NCBI GenBank assembly: GCA_031546985.1 | Contig: JAVBJN010000022.1 | Location: 62,001-126,000, forward strand | Length of the DNA: 64,000 bases | DNA from: JAVBJN01 sp031546985 | GTDB taxonomy: Bacteria > Bacteroidota > Bacteroidia > Chitinophagales > Chitinophagaceae | Reading direction: 5' to 3' | Shown: in pieces, positions 1 to 8,358 of the stretch | Layout of the letters: each line of letters begins with the position of its first letter | Position numbering within the stretch: the stretch's first letter is position 1 | Translations under genes and position numbers: made by a program | Notes under the pieces: generated by a model | Told to the model about the DNA's origin: nothing | Seen by the model: only the letters and a program-made list of their open reading frames with translations | Databases searched by the model: none

Positions 1-5
1 ACCAT

Positions 6-13
6 TACTTTTG
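6..13 (+). promoter_or_regulatory. -7 promoter element TACTTTTG
   Basis: TACTTTTG matches the Bacteroidota -7 consensus TAnnTTTG and lies about 40 bases before the first gene. The -33 element would fall outside the window. Confidence 0.5.
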
Positions 14-53
14 CCCGATAGTTTAAAACGATTCAAAAACAGCAACCCGCACC

Positions 54-539
54 ATGCTCATCAAAAACCAATTGTCGCAAAAAGAATTTATTAGGGTAAA
101 CCTGCAGGTACTGTACAGCCGCAAAGCCATACAAATTCTTACCGGGCTTATGTTGTTTGCAATAGTGGTGGTGCCGTTAATGCCTTTGATTGTAAAACGC
201 CCGGCCGATTGGGGTACCATGATCGCACCCATACTGATCCTGTTTTTCTTACCTGGTTCCACCTACTACAGCGCCCGTAAAAATTACGATGCCAATAAGC
301 AGTTGGGCGAGCCTACCACCTATACGTTTGAGCAAGATTCTTTTACGGTTAAGGGTGAGTCTTATTCTGCTATAATGGAGTGGAATAATGTGTATAAAGT
401 AACCAAAACGAAAGATTATCTTTTGATCTGGACCAGTGAGCAGATCGCGAGTATACTGGCTTTGAAAAACTTCTCGGATGCTCAGATCATTGAACTAAAG
501 AGAATTTTGGATGCCAATGAGGTGCCAAACCCGCTATAA
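54..539 (+). CDS. YcxB-like two-TM membrane protein
   Basis: A 161-residue protein. Two hydrophobic segments near residues 27-47 and 52-70 are followed by a soluble C-terminal domain (about 88-155) with the alternating pattern and W-N-N-V-Y-K core typical of the YcxB-like domain. The family is widespread in Bacteroidota and Firmicutes and its biochemical role is not known; placement in the inner membrane with a cytoplasmic tail is inferred from the hydropathy. The ATG at 54 follows a TACTTTTG promoter element. It stands alone, with the next gene 84 bases on. Family assignment is by pattern only. Confidence 0.7.
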   Translation: MLIKNQLSQKEFIRVNLQVLYSRKAIQILTGLMLFAIVVVPLMPLIVKRPADWGTMIAPILILFFLPGSTYYSARKNYDANKQLGEPTTYTFEQDSFTVKGESYSAIMEWNNVYKVTKTKDYLLIWTSEQIASILALKNFSDAQIIELKRILDANEVPNPL

Positions 540-596
540 GGCTTATAGAATAAGGCATACCTGGTCCCGAATGATTATTATTAAATATAAACATTC

Positions 597-604
597 TACA
601 TTTG
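597..604 (+). promoter_or_regulatory. -7 promoter element TACATTTG
   Basis: TACATTTG is an exact TAnnTTTG match 19 bases before the ATG of the PKD lipoprotein, so that gene probably has its own promoter. No clear -33 TTTG was seen at the right distance. Confidence 0.5.
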
Positions 605-623
605 CCAGATTAAACTACCTCCC

Positions 624-983
624 ATGAAATACGTGTTGTTCATATGTTGTGCCGCTGGTTTATTGTTTACACAGGTGTCTTGTAAAAAAACAGTGGAAAA
701 TGCCGTAGACTGTTTTGCAGAAAGCCTGCTGGTAAGTGTTTCGGGCACTACCGATACCATTAATATTAAAAAGATGAACTTTGAGGCTCGTTACCTTGGC
801 AGCCACACTGTAAAAAACGTGGAATGGAATTTTGGCGATGGCGCCACCGCTATCGAGAATGGTACCACCACCTCGCATGTATATAGCAGCCCCGGTACCT
901 ACAAAGCAAAAGCTAAAATTAACATTGTAGACGGCAAAAGCACTTGCTCGCCCGTGCCGGAAAAAGATATTACCATCAATTAA
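624..983 (+). CDS. PKD-domain lipoprotein
   Basis: A 119-residue exported lipoprotein. The signal peptide ends in the lipobox T-Q-V-S-C, giving a lipidated Cys20. The rest is a single PKD-type immunoglobulin-like domain with the diagnostic W-N-F-G-D-G turn and H-V-Y-x-x-P-G-T-Y strand near residues 70-95. PKD domains usually serve as adhesion or spacer modules on the cell surface; no catalytic domain accompanies it here. It has its own promoter and a strong terminator, so it is a one-gene transcript. The specific role is unknown. Confidence 0.75.
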   Translation: MKYVLFICCAAGLLFTQVSCKKTVENAVDCFAESLLVSVSGTTDTINIKKMNFEARYLGSHTVKNVEWNFGDGATAIENGTTTSHVYSSPGTYKAKAKINIVDGKSTCSPVPEKDITIN

Positions 984-1010
984 GCTTTGCAAGTCATAAG
1001 TCATTAAAAC

Positions 1011-1047
1011 AAAACCCCGGACTCGTTATGAATCCGGGGTTTTGTTT
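1011..1047 (+). terminator. Rho-independent terminator
   Basis: Stem AAAACCCCGGA (1011-1021) pairs with TCCGGGGTTTT (1033-1043), followed by a T-rich tail. It sits between convergent genes and carries an A-run on the left, so it may work in both directions. Confidence 0.85.
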
Positions 1048-1073
1048 TGTTGGGAGGTTATTGCACCATCAGT

Positions 1074-2627
1074 TTATTGCCCGCTTTTACCAGAACCTGC
1101 TGCTGGCTCTTTGGTTGCCACTGCAGGATTTTCCAGTATGCTTTTTTCAAATACTAACAGGCTTGTGGCGAGTTTGCGTTTCTGCTCTTCTTTTACTTTA
1201 GCAGGCATAAAACTATACTCGATGCTGTTGAACATGAATCTTCTGAAATCTTCGTATTTCAGTTGCGGATAGCGCAGGGCCGCTGTTACAAACTCCTGCG
1301 TGAGGTTGGAACGCAAAATACCCGGATCATCGGTAGAGATCACCACCGGCACATTGTTTTTGAAATACAGCATAATGGGGTGCTCACCGTTTTTAACACC
1401 CAGTATAAAATCGTTGCTGCTCAGGTTTATTTCTACGGGAATTTTTCGGTTTGCCATTTCTTTCAATAACGCGGGCGATTGTTTTTCAAATGCAATATCC
1501 ACACCATGCCCAATGCGGTTGGCACCTGCTGTAAAAACAGCCTCGTAGATATGCGATTGCAGGTCTTCGGGAGGTGTTAGTCCTATGCGCAATTCACCGG
1601 CATGCATGGCGGTGTTTACATCCCTGTTGGAAGCATCTTTGATGGTGCCTTTCAGGTAGCGGAACATTTGCATATGGCCCCAGTAATCGCGTAGTGAATA
1701 GTCGCCGTTTTCGGCCTGTACAATGTTTACACCCACCAGCTTGGGGTTCAACTTACACCCCATAAACCCAACATATAATTGTGCAAATACGAGGAGTGGG
1801 TTGGGGTTGTTGCGCGAAGCATAAGTCTGGTAGTAAGTTGTCACGCCGGGGGCTGCATCGCGGCTGTTTTGATCGAGCTGGTCTATCATGGTTACAAAAC
1901 TCTTTACATCGCCCTGCACCTTTTCGTCTTTGCCCCATACTGTGCTCAGGTTTTTAAAGAAGGTGGCAATGCCAGCACTGTCCCTGGCATTGATGAGCCC
2001 CATCAACTCCGTATTTTCTTTCTGGTACCGGCTCAGCAAGTCATTACTCAACCAGGGGCCGGTAGCCATTATTTCGAGGTATTGCACATTTTCGGCCTGG
2101 GCTCTTAACCTTAACTCTTTTAGAAAATCGGCCAGGTAGTTGCCACCTGCAGCACCAAATTTGCCAAAGGCTGCAAAGAAAAATTCATCGGGTGGCAACA
2201 CAATTTTGGCAGGTACAAAATTGCGAACAGACCATTGGTCAATGCAGCGCCACAGAAAATCGTGCCGGTTACTCATGCCGGGATACAACCTAACCGTGCG
2301 TTTCCGTGATGCGGAATCCAGCGCGGCATTGCCAGGTATCAGCTTGTAAGAGGTGGTATCGAGATACATGCTGTCTTTTTCGGCAATATTGAAATAGGTT
2401 TCGGCATATACCGAGCCAGTCAGATGATTGTGCAGATCGCCACCTTTGGGCATCTGGTAAAAAAACTGCTGCAACGATGCTTCGTTGCCTCTTATTTTTT
2501 CGAAATGGGCAGCTACTGCTGCGTTTTGCGCATACAGGTTGCCTGCGGGGGTAAACGCTGCGAGCGCGCATAACAGGGATGGCAACAGGAGGTTTTTCCT
2601 TTTCATAAGCATTTGATTTCTTTTCAT
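1074..2627 (-). CDS. Secreted adenosine deaminase-like enzyme
   Basis: A 517-residue member of the adenosine/AMP deaminase metal-hydrolase family (TIM barrel). Seen in the protein: the N-terminal metal motif D-L-H-N-H (His66 and His68), a downstream M-H-A-G-E motif with the catalytic Glu, N-R-I-G-H-G and S-T-D-D-P carrying the last metal ligand. The family deaminates adenosine to inosine. A signal peptide (basic start, hydrophobic run, A-Q cleavage region near residue 34) sends it to the periplasm, resembling the secreted growth-factor-type deaminases, where nucleoside salvage is the likely task. The start may instead be the internal ATG at 2606 (M-K-R-K-N), which gives a more typical signal peptide. 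Confidence 0.85.
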   Translation of the reverse strand: MKRNQMLMKRKNLLLPSLLCALAAFTPAGNLYAQNAAVAAHFEKIRGNEASLQQFFYQMPKGGDLHNHLTGSVYAETYFNIAEKDSMYLDTTSYKLIPGNAALDSASRKRTVRLYPGMSNRHDFLWRCIDQWSVRNFVPAKIVLPPDEFFFAAFGKFGAAGGNYLADFLKELRLRAQAENVQYLEIMATGPWLSNDLLSRYQKENTELMGLINARDSAGIATFFKNLSTVWGKDEKVQGDVKSFVTMIDQLDQNSRDAAPGVTTYYQTYASRNNPNPLLVFAQLYVGFMGCKLNPKLVGVNIVQAENGDYSLRDYWGHMQMFRYLKGTIKDASNRDVNTAMHAGELRIGLTPPEDLQSHIYEAVFTAGANRIGHGVDIAFEKQSPALLKEMANRKIPVEINLSSNDFILGVKNGEHPIMLYFKNNVPVVISTDDPGILRSNLTQEFVTAALRYPQLKYEDFRRFMFNSIEYSFMPAKVKEEQKRKLATSLLVFEKSILENPAVATKEPAAGSGKSGQ

Positions 2628-2755
2628 TGTTTGTGTCTGGCAACAAATATTGTAATTTTTATTTTAAATAAAAACAGATGTATTTATTGAAATAATACAG
2701 TGACTTGTATCATTAAAATGGGCACAATAAAGGAATGGAAAATGACGGGAAAAGA

Positions 2756-2791
2756 AAACGGGGATGCGCTTTTTAGAGCGTATCCCCGTTT
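2756..2791 (-). terminator. Terminator of the tRNA gene
   Basis: A 15-bp near-perfect stem (2756-2770 with 2777-2791) whose minus-strand 3' side runs into TTTTCTTTT. It lies directly behind the tRNA at 2793-2864. Confidence 0.85.
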
Positions 2792-2792
2792 G

Positions 2793-2864
2793 TGGCTTCG
2801 CCAAGAATCGAACTTGGATCTGGAGCTTCGGCAACTCTTATACTATCCATTGTACTACGAAGCC
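2793..2864 (-). tRNA. tRNA-Arg (CCG) with unusual anticodon arm
   Basis: On the minus strand the 72 bases fold as a cloverleaf: acceptor GGCTTCG/CGAAGCC (7 bp), D stem GTAC/GTAT, anticodon arm AGAGT-TGCCGAA-GCTCC, variable AGAT, T arm CCAAG-TTCGATT-CTTGG, discriminator A. The anticodon read from the loop is CCG (arginine). Two oddities: position 33, normally U, is G, and the 27-43 pair is A-C. CCA is not encoded. The dedicated terminator suggests it is transcribed. It could be a degenerate copy. Confidence 0.75.
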
Positions 2865-2913
2865 AACATTTGCTTGAGCGGTGCAAAAATAACCGTTTTC
2901 TTTACTTTTTCTA

Positions 2914-3492
2914 TTAAAAGCCAATATTGCTTCGGAACATTTTTACGGCAATGGCAATAAGAATCACCCCAAAGAACTTACGGATCACCAAAATACCCGA
3001 GTGTCCCAGCATTCTTTCCAGCCAGTCCAGCGAGCGTATAACCAGGTAAATGATAATGAGGTTTATGAAAATAGCGATGAGAATATTGTAAGCGTTGTAC
3101 TGGGTTTTCATCGACATTACGGTGGTAAGCGTACCAGAACCTGCAATCATCGGAAACGCAATAGGCACCACCGATCCACTCTTCGGGTTGTTATCGCCCT
3201 TAAAGAACTCGATACCCAAAATCATTTCCAGCGCCAGGATAAAAATAACGATAGAACCCGCAATGGCAAAGGAATTGACATCAATGCCCATAATACCCAG
3301 CAAGGTGTTGCCAAAAAAGAAAAACAGCAGCATCAGCACGCCCGAAACCACAGTGGCCAGCATGGCGTTGATATCGCCCATTTTGTCGCGCAGGGTAAGG
3401 AGGATGGGAATTGAACCCAGGATGTCGATTACCGCAAATAGTGCAAAGGTTACCGAGAGGATGTGTCCGAAGTCGAGGCTCATGTGGTTCAA
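2914..3492 (-). CDS. MarC family membrane protein
   Basis: A 192-residue integral membrane protein with about six hydrophobic segments. The F-A-V-I-D-I-L-G-S-I-P start, the I-A-F-P-M-I-A-G-S-G-T-L-T loop and the final G-V-I-L-I-A-I-A-V-K-M helix are typical of the MarC (UPF0056) family. Members are inner-membrane proteins of unsettled function, once linked to multiple antibiotic resistance. The start could be Met4 instead of Met1. A minus-strand TATTTTTG element at 3502-3509 lies just upstream. It is a single gene; no partner suggests a substrate. Confidence 0.85.
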   Translation of the reverse strand: MNHMSLDFGHILSVTFALFAVIDILGSIPILLTLRDKMGDINAMLATVVSGVLMLLFFFFGNTLLGIMGIDVNSFAIAGSIVIFILALEMILGIEFFKGDNNPKSGSVVPIAFPMIAGSGTLTTVMSMKTQYNAYNILIAIFINLIIIYLVIRSLDWLERMLGHSGILVIRKFFGVILIAIAVKMFRSNIGF

Positions 3493-3501
3493 TTATTTAC
3501 A

Positions 3502-3509
3502 CAAAAATA
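3502..3509 (-). promoter_or_regulatory. -7 element for marC-like gene
   Basis: Minus-strand TATTTTTG matches TAnnTTTG about 10 bases before the ATG, which would give a very short leader. Confidence 0.45.
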
Positions 3510-3679
3510 AATAATTAAGCTGTTAGCGATGAGCTATTCGCTTTTAGTTTGGGATAATTATTTTTCAGTATGTGTGTCTTTCTGTGGAGATTAACGTTGG
3601 TCAACTGCAATTCGCTCACAGTGCACTGCTATAAGCTAATCGCTAATTGTGTAAATTCGCTGTTCAAATCACAAAAATT

Positions 3680-4927
3680 ATGAGTCATACATACGGTTCC
3701 GGCGTAGCAGAAAGATTTATGCGCTACGTGCAGGTAGATACACAGGCAGATCCGCACAGCACCACATTTCCTTCTACCGCCAAGCAGAAAGACCTGGCCA
3801 AGATCCTGGTAGAAGAGCTTAAAGCCGTTGGTATTGCCGATGCGGAGATGGACCAGCATGGTTATGTGTTTGGAACCATTCCTGCTACCACCGATAAAAA
3901 CGTGCCCGTAGTGTGTTTTTGCTCGCATATGGATACCGCGCCCGATTGCAGTGGTACAGGTGTTAAACCCATACTGCATGCCAAATGGAATGGTGCGCCT
4001 ATTGTGCTGCCCGATGACAATACTCAGATCATTACCGTAGAAGATCACCCATACCTGAAACAGCGTGTGGGCGACGATATCATTACCGCCAGCGGTACCA
4101 CTTTGCTCGGGGCAGATGATAAAGCAGGTGTAGCCATTATTATGGAAACCGCCGCTTACCTTATTCAGCATCCCGAAGTAGTGCATGGCAAAATCCGAAT
4201 CTTGTTTACGCCCGATGAAGAAGTGGGCCGTGGTGTAGAGCAACTGGATATGAAAAAACTGGGTGCCGATTTTGGTTATACCCTCGATGGTGGTGAGCGT
4301 GGCAGCCTGGAAGGCGAGACTTTCTCTGCCGATGCAGTTACTGTAACCATTCACGGTGTAAGTGCGCACCCTGGTTATGCTAAGGACAAACTGGTGAGCG
4401 CTATTAAAGTGGCTGGTACGTTTATCGACAGCCTGCCCAAAGACAGCTGGGCGCCTGAGCGCACCGAAGGCAAGCAAGGTTTTGTGCACCCGGTGCATAT
4501 GGAAGGTATGGTAGAAAAAGCAACGGTAGAATTTATCATCCGTGATTTTGAAACCGCTAAGCTAAAGGAATATGAAGAGCGCCTCGAAGGGCTTGTAAAA
4601 GCCGCTGTGGCACAATATCCCGGCGTGCGTTACGAGTTTAAAATCAAAGAGCAGTACCGCAATATGAAAGAGATGCTGGACCAGTATCCGCAGGTAATGG
4701 CTTATGGCGAAGAAGCGCTGAACCGCGCCGGCATCGTTCCCGAAATGATGAGCATTCGCGGTGGTACCGATGGTAGCCGTATGTCGTTTATGGGCTTGCC
4801 TTGTCCCAACCTGTTTACGGGCGAGATGGGCATTCACTCCAAGCACGAATATGTAAGTGTGCAGGATATGCAGAAAGCGGTAGAAACCTGCGTGCACCTG
4901 AGCGCGATCTGGGCCGAAAAAGCGTAA
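3680..4927 (+). CDS. pepT: Peptidase T (tripeptide aminopeptidase)
   Basis: A 415-residue M20-family metallopeptidase that removes the N-terminal residue from tripeptides in the cytoplasm. Visible zinc-site motifs: S-H-M-D-T-A (His83, Asp85), G-A-D-D-K-A-G (Asp146), the catalytic pair D-E-E-V-G (Glu180/Glu181), L-D-G-G (Asp203) and a late S-K-H-E-Y. The dimerisation domain sits between, with the H-G-V-S-A-H-P motif near 220. Start chosen at the ATG at 3680 (M-S-H-T-Y); the reading frame extends 11 codons upstream but that stretch lacks family similarity. A terminator follows, so it is probably monocistronic. Confidence 0.93.
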   Translation: MSHTYGSGVAERFMRYVQVDTQADPHSTTFPSTAKQKDLAKILVEELKAVGIADAEMDQHGYVFGTIPATTDKNVPVVCFCSHMDTAPDCSGTGVKPILHAKWNGAPIVLPDDNTQIITVEDHPYLKQRVGDDIITASGTTLLGADDKAGVAIIMETAAYLIQHPEVVHGKIRILFTPDEEVGRGVEQLDMKKLGADFGYTLDGGERGSLEGETFSADAVTVTIHGVSAHPGYAKDKLVSAIKVAGTFIDSLPKDSWAPERTEGKQGFVHPVHMEGMVEKATVEFIIRDFETAKLKEYEERLEGLVKAAVAQYPGVRYEFKIKEQYRNMKEMLDQYPQVMAYGEEALNRAGIVPEMMSIRGGTDGSRMSFMGLPCPNLFTGEMGIHSKHEYVSVQDMQKAVETCVHLSAIWAEKA

Positions 4928-4947
4928 ATTGTAATCAACAACCCATC

Positions 4948-4976
4948 AGCCTGTCTGCCAGCAGACAGGCTGTTTT
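4948..4976 (+). terminator. Rho-independent terminator after pepT
   Basis: Perfect 11-bp stem AGCCTGTCTGC (4948-4958) with GCAGACAGGCT (4961-4971), then GTTTT. Confidence 0.85.
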
Positions 4977-4989
4977 ATAAAATACCGGA

Positions 4990-6897
4990 ATGAAAAAATT
5001 AGTATTGCCTGTATCTCTGGTTGCCCTGCTAGCCTCAGGTATGACAGCCTGCCAGAACAACAATAAAACCGTGGATCAGAAAGCAACCACCCAAACCGTA
5101 ACCGTGCCCGATAGCGTGTGGAAAGACCACCACACCTGGAGCAATTACGACCAGGTAGTAACCAAACACCTGGATCTGGACCTGAATGTGGATTTTACCC
5201 GCAAAGTGATTTCGGGTAAAGCTACACTGCACCTGAAAAAACTGAAACCATCGGACAGCCTGGTGCTCGATACCCGCGATATGAAAATTCTGAAGGTAAC
5301 TGCCGGTGCCGATGAGCATGCGCTTACCTGGAAAATGGGCGATAGCAATGCTTACATGGGTACTGCGCTGCACATTCAACTGCCAGAGGCCGATACATTG
5401 GTGCAGGTATACTACGAAACTACGCCGGGTGCTGTGGCGCTGCAATGGTTAACGCCGCAGCAGACTGCTGGTAAAAAACATCCGTTCCTGTACACACAGA
5501 GCGAAGCCATTATGGCCCGCAGCTGGGTGCCTTGCCAGGATGGGCCGGGCATTCGTTTTACCTACGATGCTAAAGTAACGGTACCTAAGGGTTTAATGGC
5601 GCTTATGAGTGCCGAAAACCCGCAGCAGGTGAGCGCCGATGGCGTATACCAGTTTAAAATGGATCAGCCTATTCCAGCTTATCTGCTGGCACTGGCAGTG
5701 GGCGATCTTACGTTTAAACCATTGGATAACCGCACCGGTGTATACGCCGATCCGGTTATGATCGATAAAGCGGCATATGAATTGGCAGAGACTGGTAAAA
5801 TGGTAAACGAGGCCGAGAAGCTGTACGGTCCTTATCGCTGGGGGCGCTACGATGTGCTGGTGCTGCCGCCTGCTTTCCCGCTGGGAGGTATGGAAAACCC
5901 CAAGCTCACCTTTGCTACGCCAACCATTATCGCAGGCGACCGTTCGCTGACCAACCTTATTGCGCATGAGCTGGCCCACAATTGGAGCGGCAACCTGGTA
6001 ACCAATGCTACCTGGAACGATTTCTGGCTCAACGAAGGTTTTACGGTGTATTTCGAGCGCCGCATTTCAGAAGCCATGTTTGGTGCCGATTTCGTAGAAA
6101 TGATGTGGGAGCTGAGCATGCAGGATCTGCACAAGACGATTGACGACCTGAAAGCAGAAGGGCATATCGATGACACACACCTGAAACTGGACCTCAAAGG
6201 TCGCGACCCAGATGAAGGGCTTACCGATATTGCTTACGAAAAAGGCGCATTGTTCCTCCGTACGCTGGAAGTAGCCGTAGGCCGCGAAAAGTTTGATGTT
6301 TTTGTGAAAGCCTGGTTTACCGAAAATGCGTTCAAACCTATGGTGACAGAACAGTTCCTCGTGTTCCTGAACGATAACCTGCTGCATAACGACGAAAAAC
6401 TGGCCGAAAAACTAAAAATAAAAGAATGGATTTATGGCCCGGGCATTCCGGACAATTATGTGAAACCCAATGCTGCCCGTTTCACGAAAGTAGACGAGCA
6501 GGCTGCGGCTTTCCTCAAAGGTACACCGGCCAAACAATTGCAGACGGCCAACTGGAGCACTTACGAATGGCTGCAGTTTTTGCGTAAACTGCAAAAGCCG
6601 CTTACCCTCGTACAAATGACCGAGCTGGATGCCGCCTTTAAACTCACAACTACTGGCAATAGCGAGATTGCGATGGAATGGTTCCTGCAGGTGATAGCCG
6701 CGCATTACACCCCGGCTTACCCGGCTATGGAGCAGTTTTTGCAAACCGTAGGCCGCCGCAAGTTCCTGGAGCCACTCTATACCGCTATGGTAAAGGATGC
6801 GGAGCTGAAGTCGATGGCCAAAATGATCTATGCCAAAGCAAGAGCCGGCTACCATCCGCTGGCACAAGGCACTTTTGATGTGCTGGTGGGCAAATAG
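4990..6897 (+). CDS. M1 family aminopeptidase lipoprotein
   Basis: A 635-residue zinc aminopeptidase exported as a lipoprotein (lipobox M-T-A-C, Cys21). Motifs: substrate-anchoring G-G-M-E-N-P near residue 299 and H-E-L-A-H (His326, Glu327, His330) with the third zinc ligand Glu349 in W-L-N-E-G-F, the exact HExxH-18-E spacing of family M1. The C-terminal helical domain (about 480-630) resembles that of leukotriene A4 hydrolase-type members rather than PepN. Likely job: trimming peptides in the periplasm or at the surface. It follows pepT by 62 bases but a terminator separates them. Confidence 0.9.
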   Translation: MKKLVLPVSLVALLASGMTACQNNNKTVDQKATTQTVTVPDSVWKDHHTWSNYDQVVTKHLDLDLNVDFTRKVISGKATLHLKKLKPSDSLVLDTRDMKILKVTAGADEHALTWKMGDSNAYMGTALHIQLPEADTLVQVYYETTPGAVALQWLTPQQTAGKKHPFLYTQSEAIMARSWVPCQDGPGIRFTYDAKVTVPKGLMALMSAENPQQVSADGVYQFKMDQPIPAYLLALAVGDLTFKPLDNRTGVYADPVMIDKAAYELAETGKMVNEAEKLYGPYRWGRYDVLVLPPAFPLGGMENPKLTFATPTIIAGDRSLTNLIAHELAHNWSGNLVTNATWNDFWLNEGFTVYFERRISEAMFGADFVEMMWELSMQDLHKTIDDLKAEGHIDDTHLKLDLKGRDPDEGLTDIAYEKGALFLRTLEVAVGREKFDVFVKAWFTENAFKPMVTEQFLVFLNDNLLHNDEKLAEKLKIKEWIYGPGIPDNYVKPNAARFTKVDEQAAAFLKGTPAKQLQTANWSTYEWLQFLRKLQKPLTLVQMTELDAAFKLTTTGNSEIAMEWFLQVIAAHYTPAYPAMEQFLQTVGRRKFLEPLYTAMVKDAELKSMAKMIYAKARAGYHPLAQGTFDVLVGK

Positions 6898-6982
6898 TAA
6901 TTTTGTAGTGATGTTTTCCGGTGTTAATGAGGCTATATTGATTTGTTTTTCATTGAAATAGCATTCGGGAGCTTTAATTGAT

Positions 6983-6990
6983 TAATTTTG
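6983..6990 (+). promoter_or_regulatory. -7 element TAATTTTG for the Fnr-like gene
   Basis: An exact TAnnTTTG match 18 bases before the ATG at 7009. Confidence 0.5.
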
Positions 6991-7008
6991 CATCGCTGAA
7001 CAAACACT

Positions 7009-7719
7009 ATGGAACAGGATACTTGTTATATGCATTGCAAGGGCTGTCCCAACTGCAGTAAATCCATATTTGCCGAGGTGAACGACGGAGATATGGATCT
7101 GCTGAATGAGCATAAGGTATTTATGCATTTCAAAAAGGGACAATTGATTTTCCAGGAGGGAGGCGTACCGCATGGGCTGTATTGCGTAAACTCAGGGAAA
7201 GTGAAAGTTTATCAGACTGGAGACGAGGGTCGGGAACAGATCGTGCGTTTTGCCAAAGATGCTGATGTAGTAGGGTACCGTGCTTTATTGAGTGGAGAAC
7301 GTTATTTGGCCGCAGCTGCAGCGCTGGAAGATACGACGCTTTGTTTTGTGCCTAAAGAGGTATTGTTCCAGATTATGGAACGTAACCTGTCTATCTACAA
7401 AAGGATGACCCGCCTGCTCACCCAGGATCTGAAAAACGCCGAACATAAAATTACCGAACTCGCGCAGAAACCGGTAAGGGAGCGTGTGGCCGAAACTTTG
7501 CTCTACCTTAAGGAAACTTACGGGCTGGAAGAAGATGGCCAAACCCTTAACGTGCGGCTGAGCCGCGAGGAAATTGCCAACATTGTGGGCACTGCTACCG
7601 AAACAGTGATCCGCCTGCTGAGTGAATTTAAAAAAGACGGGTATATCGAACTCGAAAACAAACGGATCAAAATCCTGAACACCCGCGAACTCGTTCGTGT
7701 GGCACGGATTGTAGATTAG
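7009..7719 (+). CDS. Crp/Fnr-family transcription regulator with four N-terminal Cys
   Basis: A 236-residue regulator. Order: an N-terminal cysteine cluster (Cys6, Cys10, Cys13, Cys16; C-x3-C-x2-C-x2-C), a cyclic-nucleotide-binding-like beta-roll (about 35-130), a long dimer helix and a C-terminal winged helix-turn-helix (L-S-R-E-E-I-A-N-I-V-G-T-A-T-E-T-V-I-R-L-L, near 183-205). The E-x3-R recognition helix (E-T-V-I-R) is the Fnr/Crp type. The cysteines suggest an oxygen- or redox-labile Fe-S cluster as in Fnr, but all four are packed at the N-terminus, unlike E. coli Fnr. Own promoter and terminator. Confidence 0.88.
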   Translation: MEQDTCYMHCKGCPNCSKSIFAEVNDGDMDLLNEHKVFMHFKKGQLIFQEGGVPHGLYCVNSGKVKVYQTGDEGREQIVRFAKDADVVGYRALLSGERYLAAAAALEDTTLCFVPKEVLFQIMERNLSIYKRMTRLLTQDLKNAEHKITELAQKPVRERVAETLLYLKETYGLEEDGQTLNVRLSREEIANIVGTATETVIRLLSEFKKDGYIELENKRIKILNTRELVRVARIVD

Positions 7720-7735
7720 TAGTTTGAAAGATAAT

Positions 7736-7773
7736 AAAAAAGCCTTCCTGTATAATGCAGGAAGGCTTTTTTA
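7736..7773 (+). terminator. Terminator after the Fnr-like gene
   Basis: Stem AAAAAGCCTTCCTG with CAGGAAGGCTTTTTT around a short TATAATG loop. It insulates the following GNAT/HTH module. Confidence 0.9.
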
Positions 7774-7794
7774 GTGGCGTAAATCTTGCAATTT

Positions 7795-7827
7795 ATTATA
7801 CAAATTGTATAATTTTTGGTATTTTTG
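7795..7827 (+). promoter_or_regulatory. Palindromic operator and promoter of the GNAT/HTH module
   Basis: A perfect 9-bp inverted repeat around one base, ATTATACAA-A-TTGTATAAT (7795-7813), lies 33 bases before the first gene. TATTTTTG (7820-7827) matches TAnnTTTG just behind it; TTGCAA-N16-TATAAT (7786-7813) is an alternative sigma70-like reading that would run through the palindrome. Either arrangement lets a dimeric HTH protein block transcription. Confidence 0.65.
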
Positions 7828-7845
7828 AATACCGATCAACAACCT

Positions 7846-8358
7846 ATGAATTTGAAGCTTAAAAAGTTCAATGATGAAACTATTATTGACGCCCAAATTA
7901 AACCAGCCGGAAAAATATTGTTGCCATCTGTTACCGAAGGCTGGCGTTTTAACTTCCGGAAATATGCTAAAAGAAAAGGATGCACCGCTTATATTTTGGC
8001 TGACCTGGAAACGCCGGAGGCAGTAGAAGGGTGTGTAATTTTTGAAATGAGGAATAATGTAGAACCTTATATGGCATTTATTGAAGTGGCCCCGCACAAC
8101 CTGGGAATAGCCCGCAAGTATGAAAATGTGGCCGGATGCCTGATCGCATTTGCCTGCAGGCTTAGTTTCCGCGCCAACGAACCTTATAAGGGTTGGCTGG
8201 CTTTTGATGTAATGGAAGAACGGGAAGAAGATACAGTAAAGCTGATGGCACTGTACTGTAAGAAATATGGTGCCATACTGTTTAGAGACACTACAATGGT
8301 AATAAGCCCTGAAAGTGGAGAGACATTGATTAACCGCTATTTAAACACTGAACTATAA
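7846..8358 (+). CDS. GNAT-like acetyltransferase fold protein (first gene of a two-gene module)
   Basis: A 170-residue soluble protein with the outline of a GNAT acetyltransferase: beta strands around V-E-G-C-V-I-F-E and Y-M-A-F-I-E-V-A-P-H-N, a helix R-K-Y-E-N-V-A-G-C-L-I-A-F-A where acetyl-CoA-binding motif A is expected, then G-W-L-A-F-D-V and the late A-L-Y-C-K-K-Y-G-A. The usual Q/R-x-x-G-x-G/A loop is not clear, so the CoA site may be altered. Start taken at the ATG at 7846; a TTG frame extends 10 codons further but would overlap the promoter. Its stop overlaps the next ATG (TAATG), so translation is coupled. Function unknown; a toxin role is inference. Confidence 0.65.
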   Translation: MNLKLKKFNDETIIDAQIKPAGKILLPSVTEGWRFNFRKYAKRKGCTAYILADLETPEAVEGCVIFEMRNNVEPYMAFIEVAPHNLGIARKYENVAGCLIAFACRLSFRANEPYKGWLAFDVMEEREEDTVKLMALYCKKYGAILFRDTTMVISPESGETLINRYLNTEL

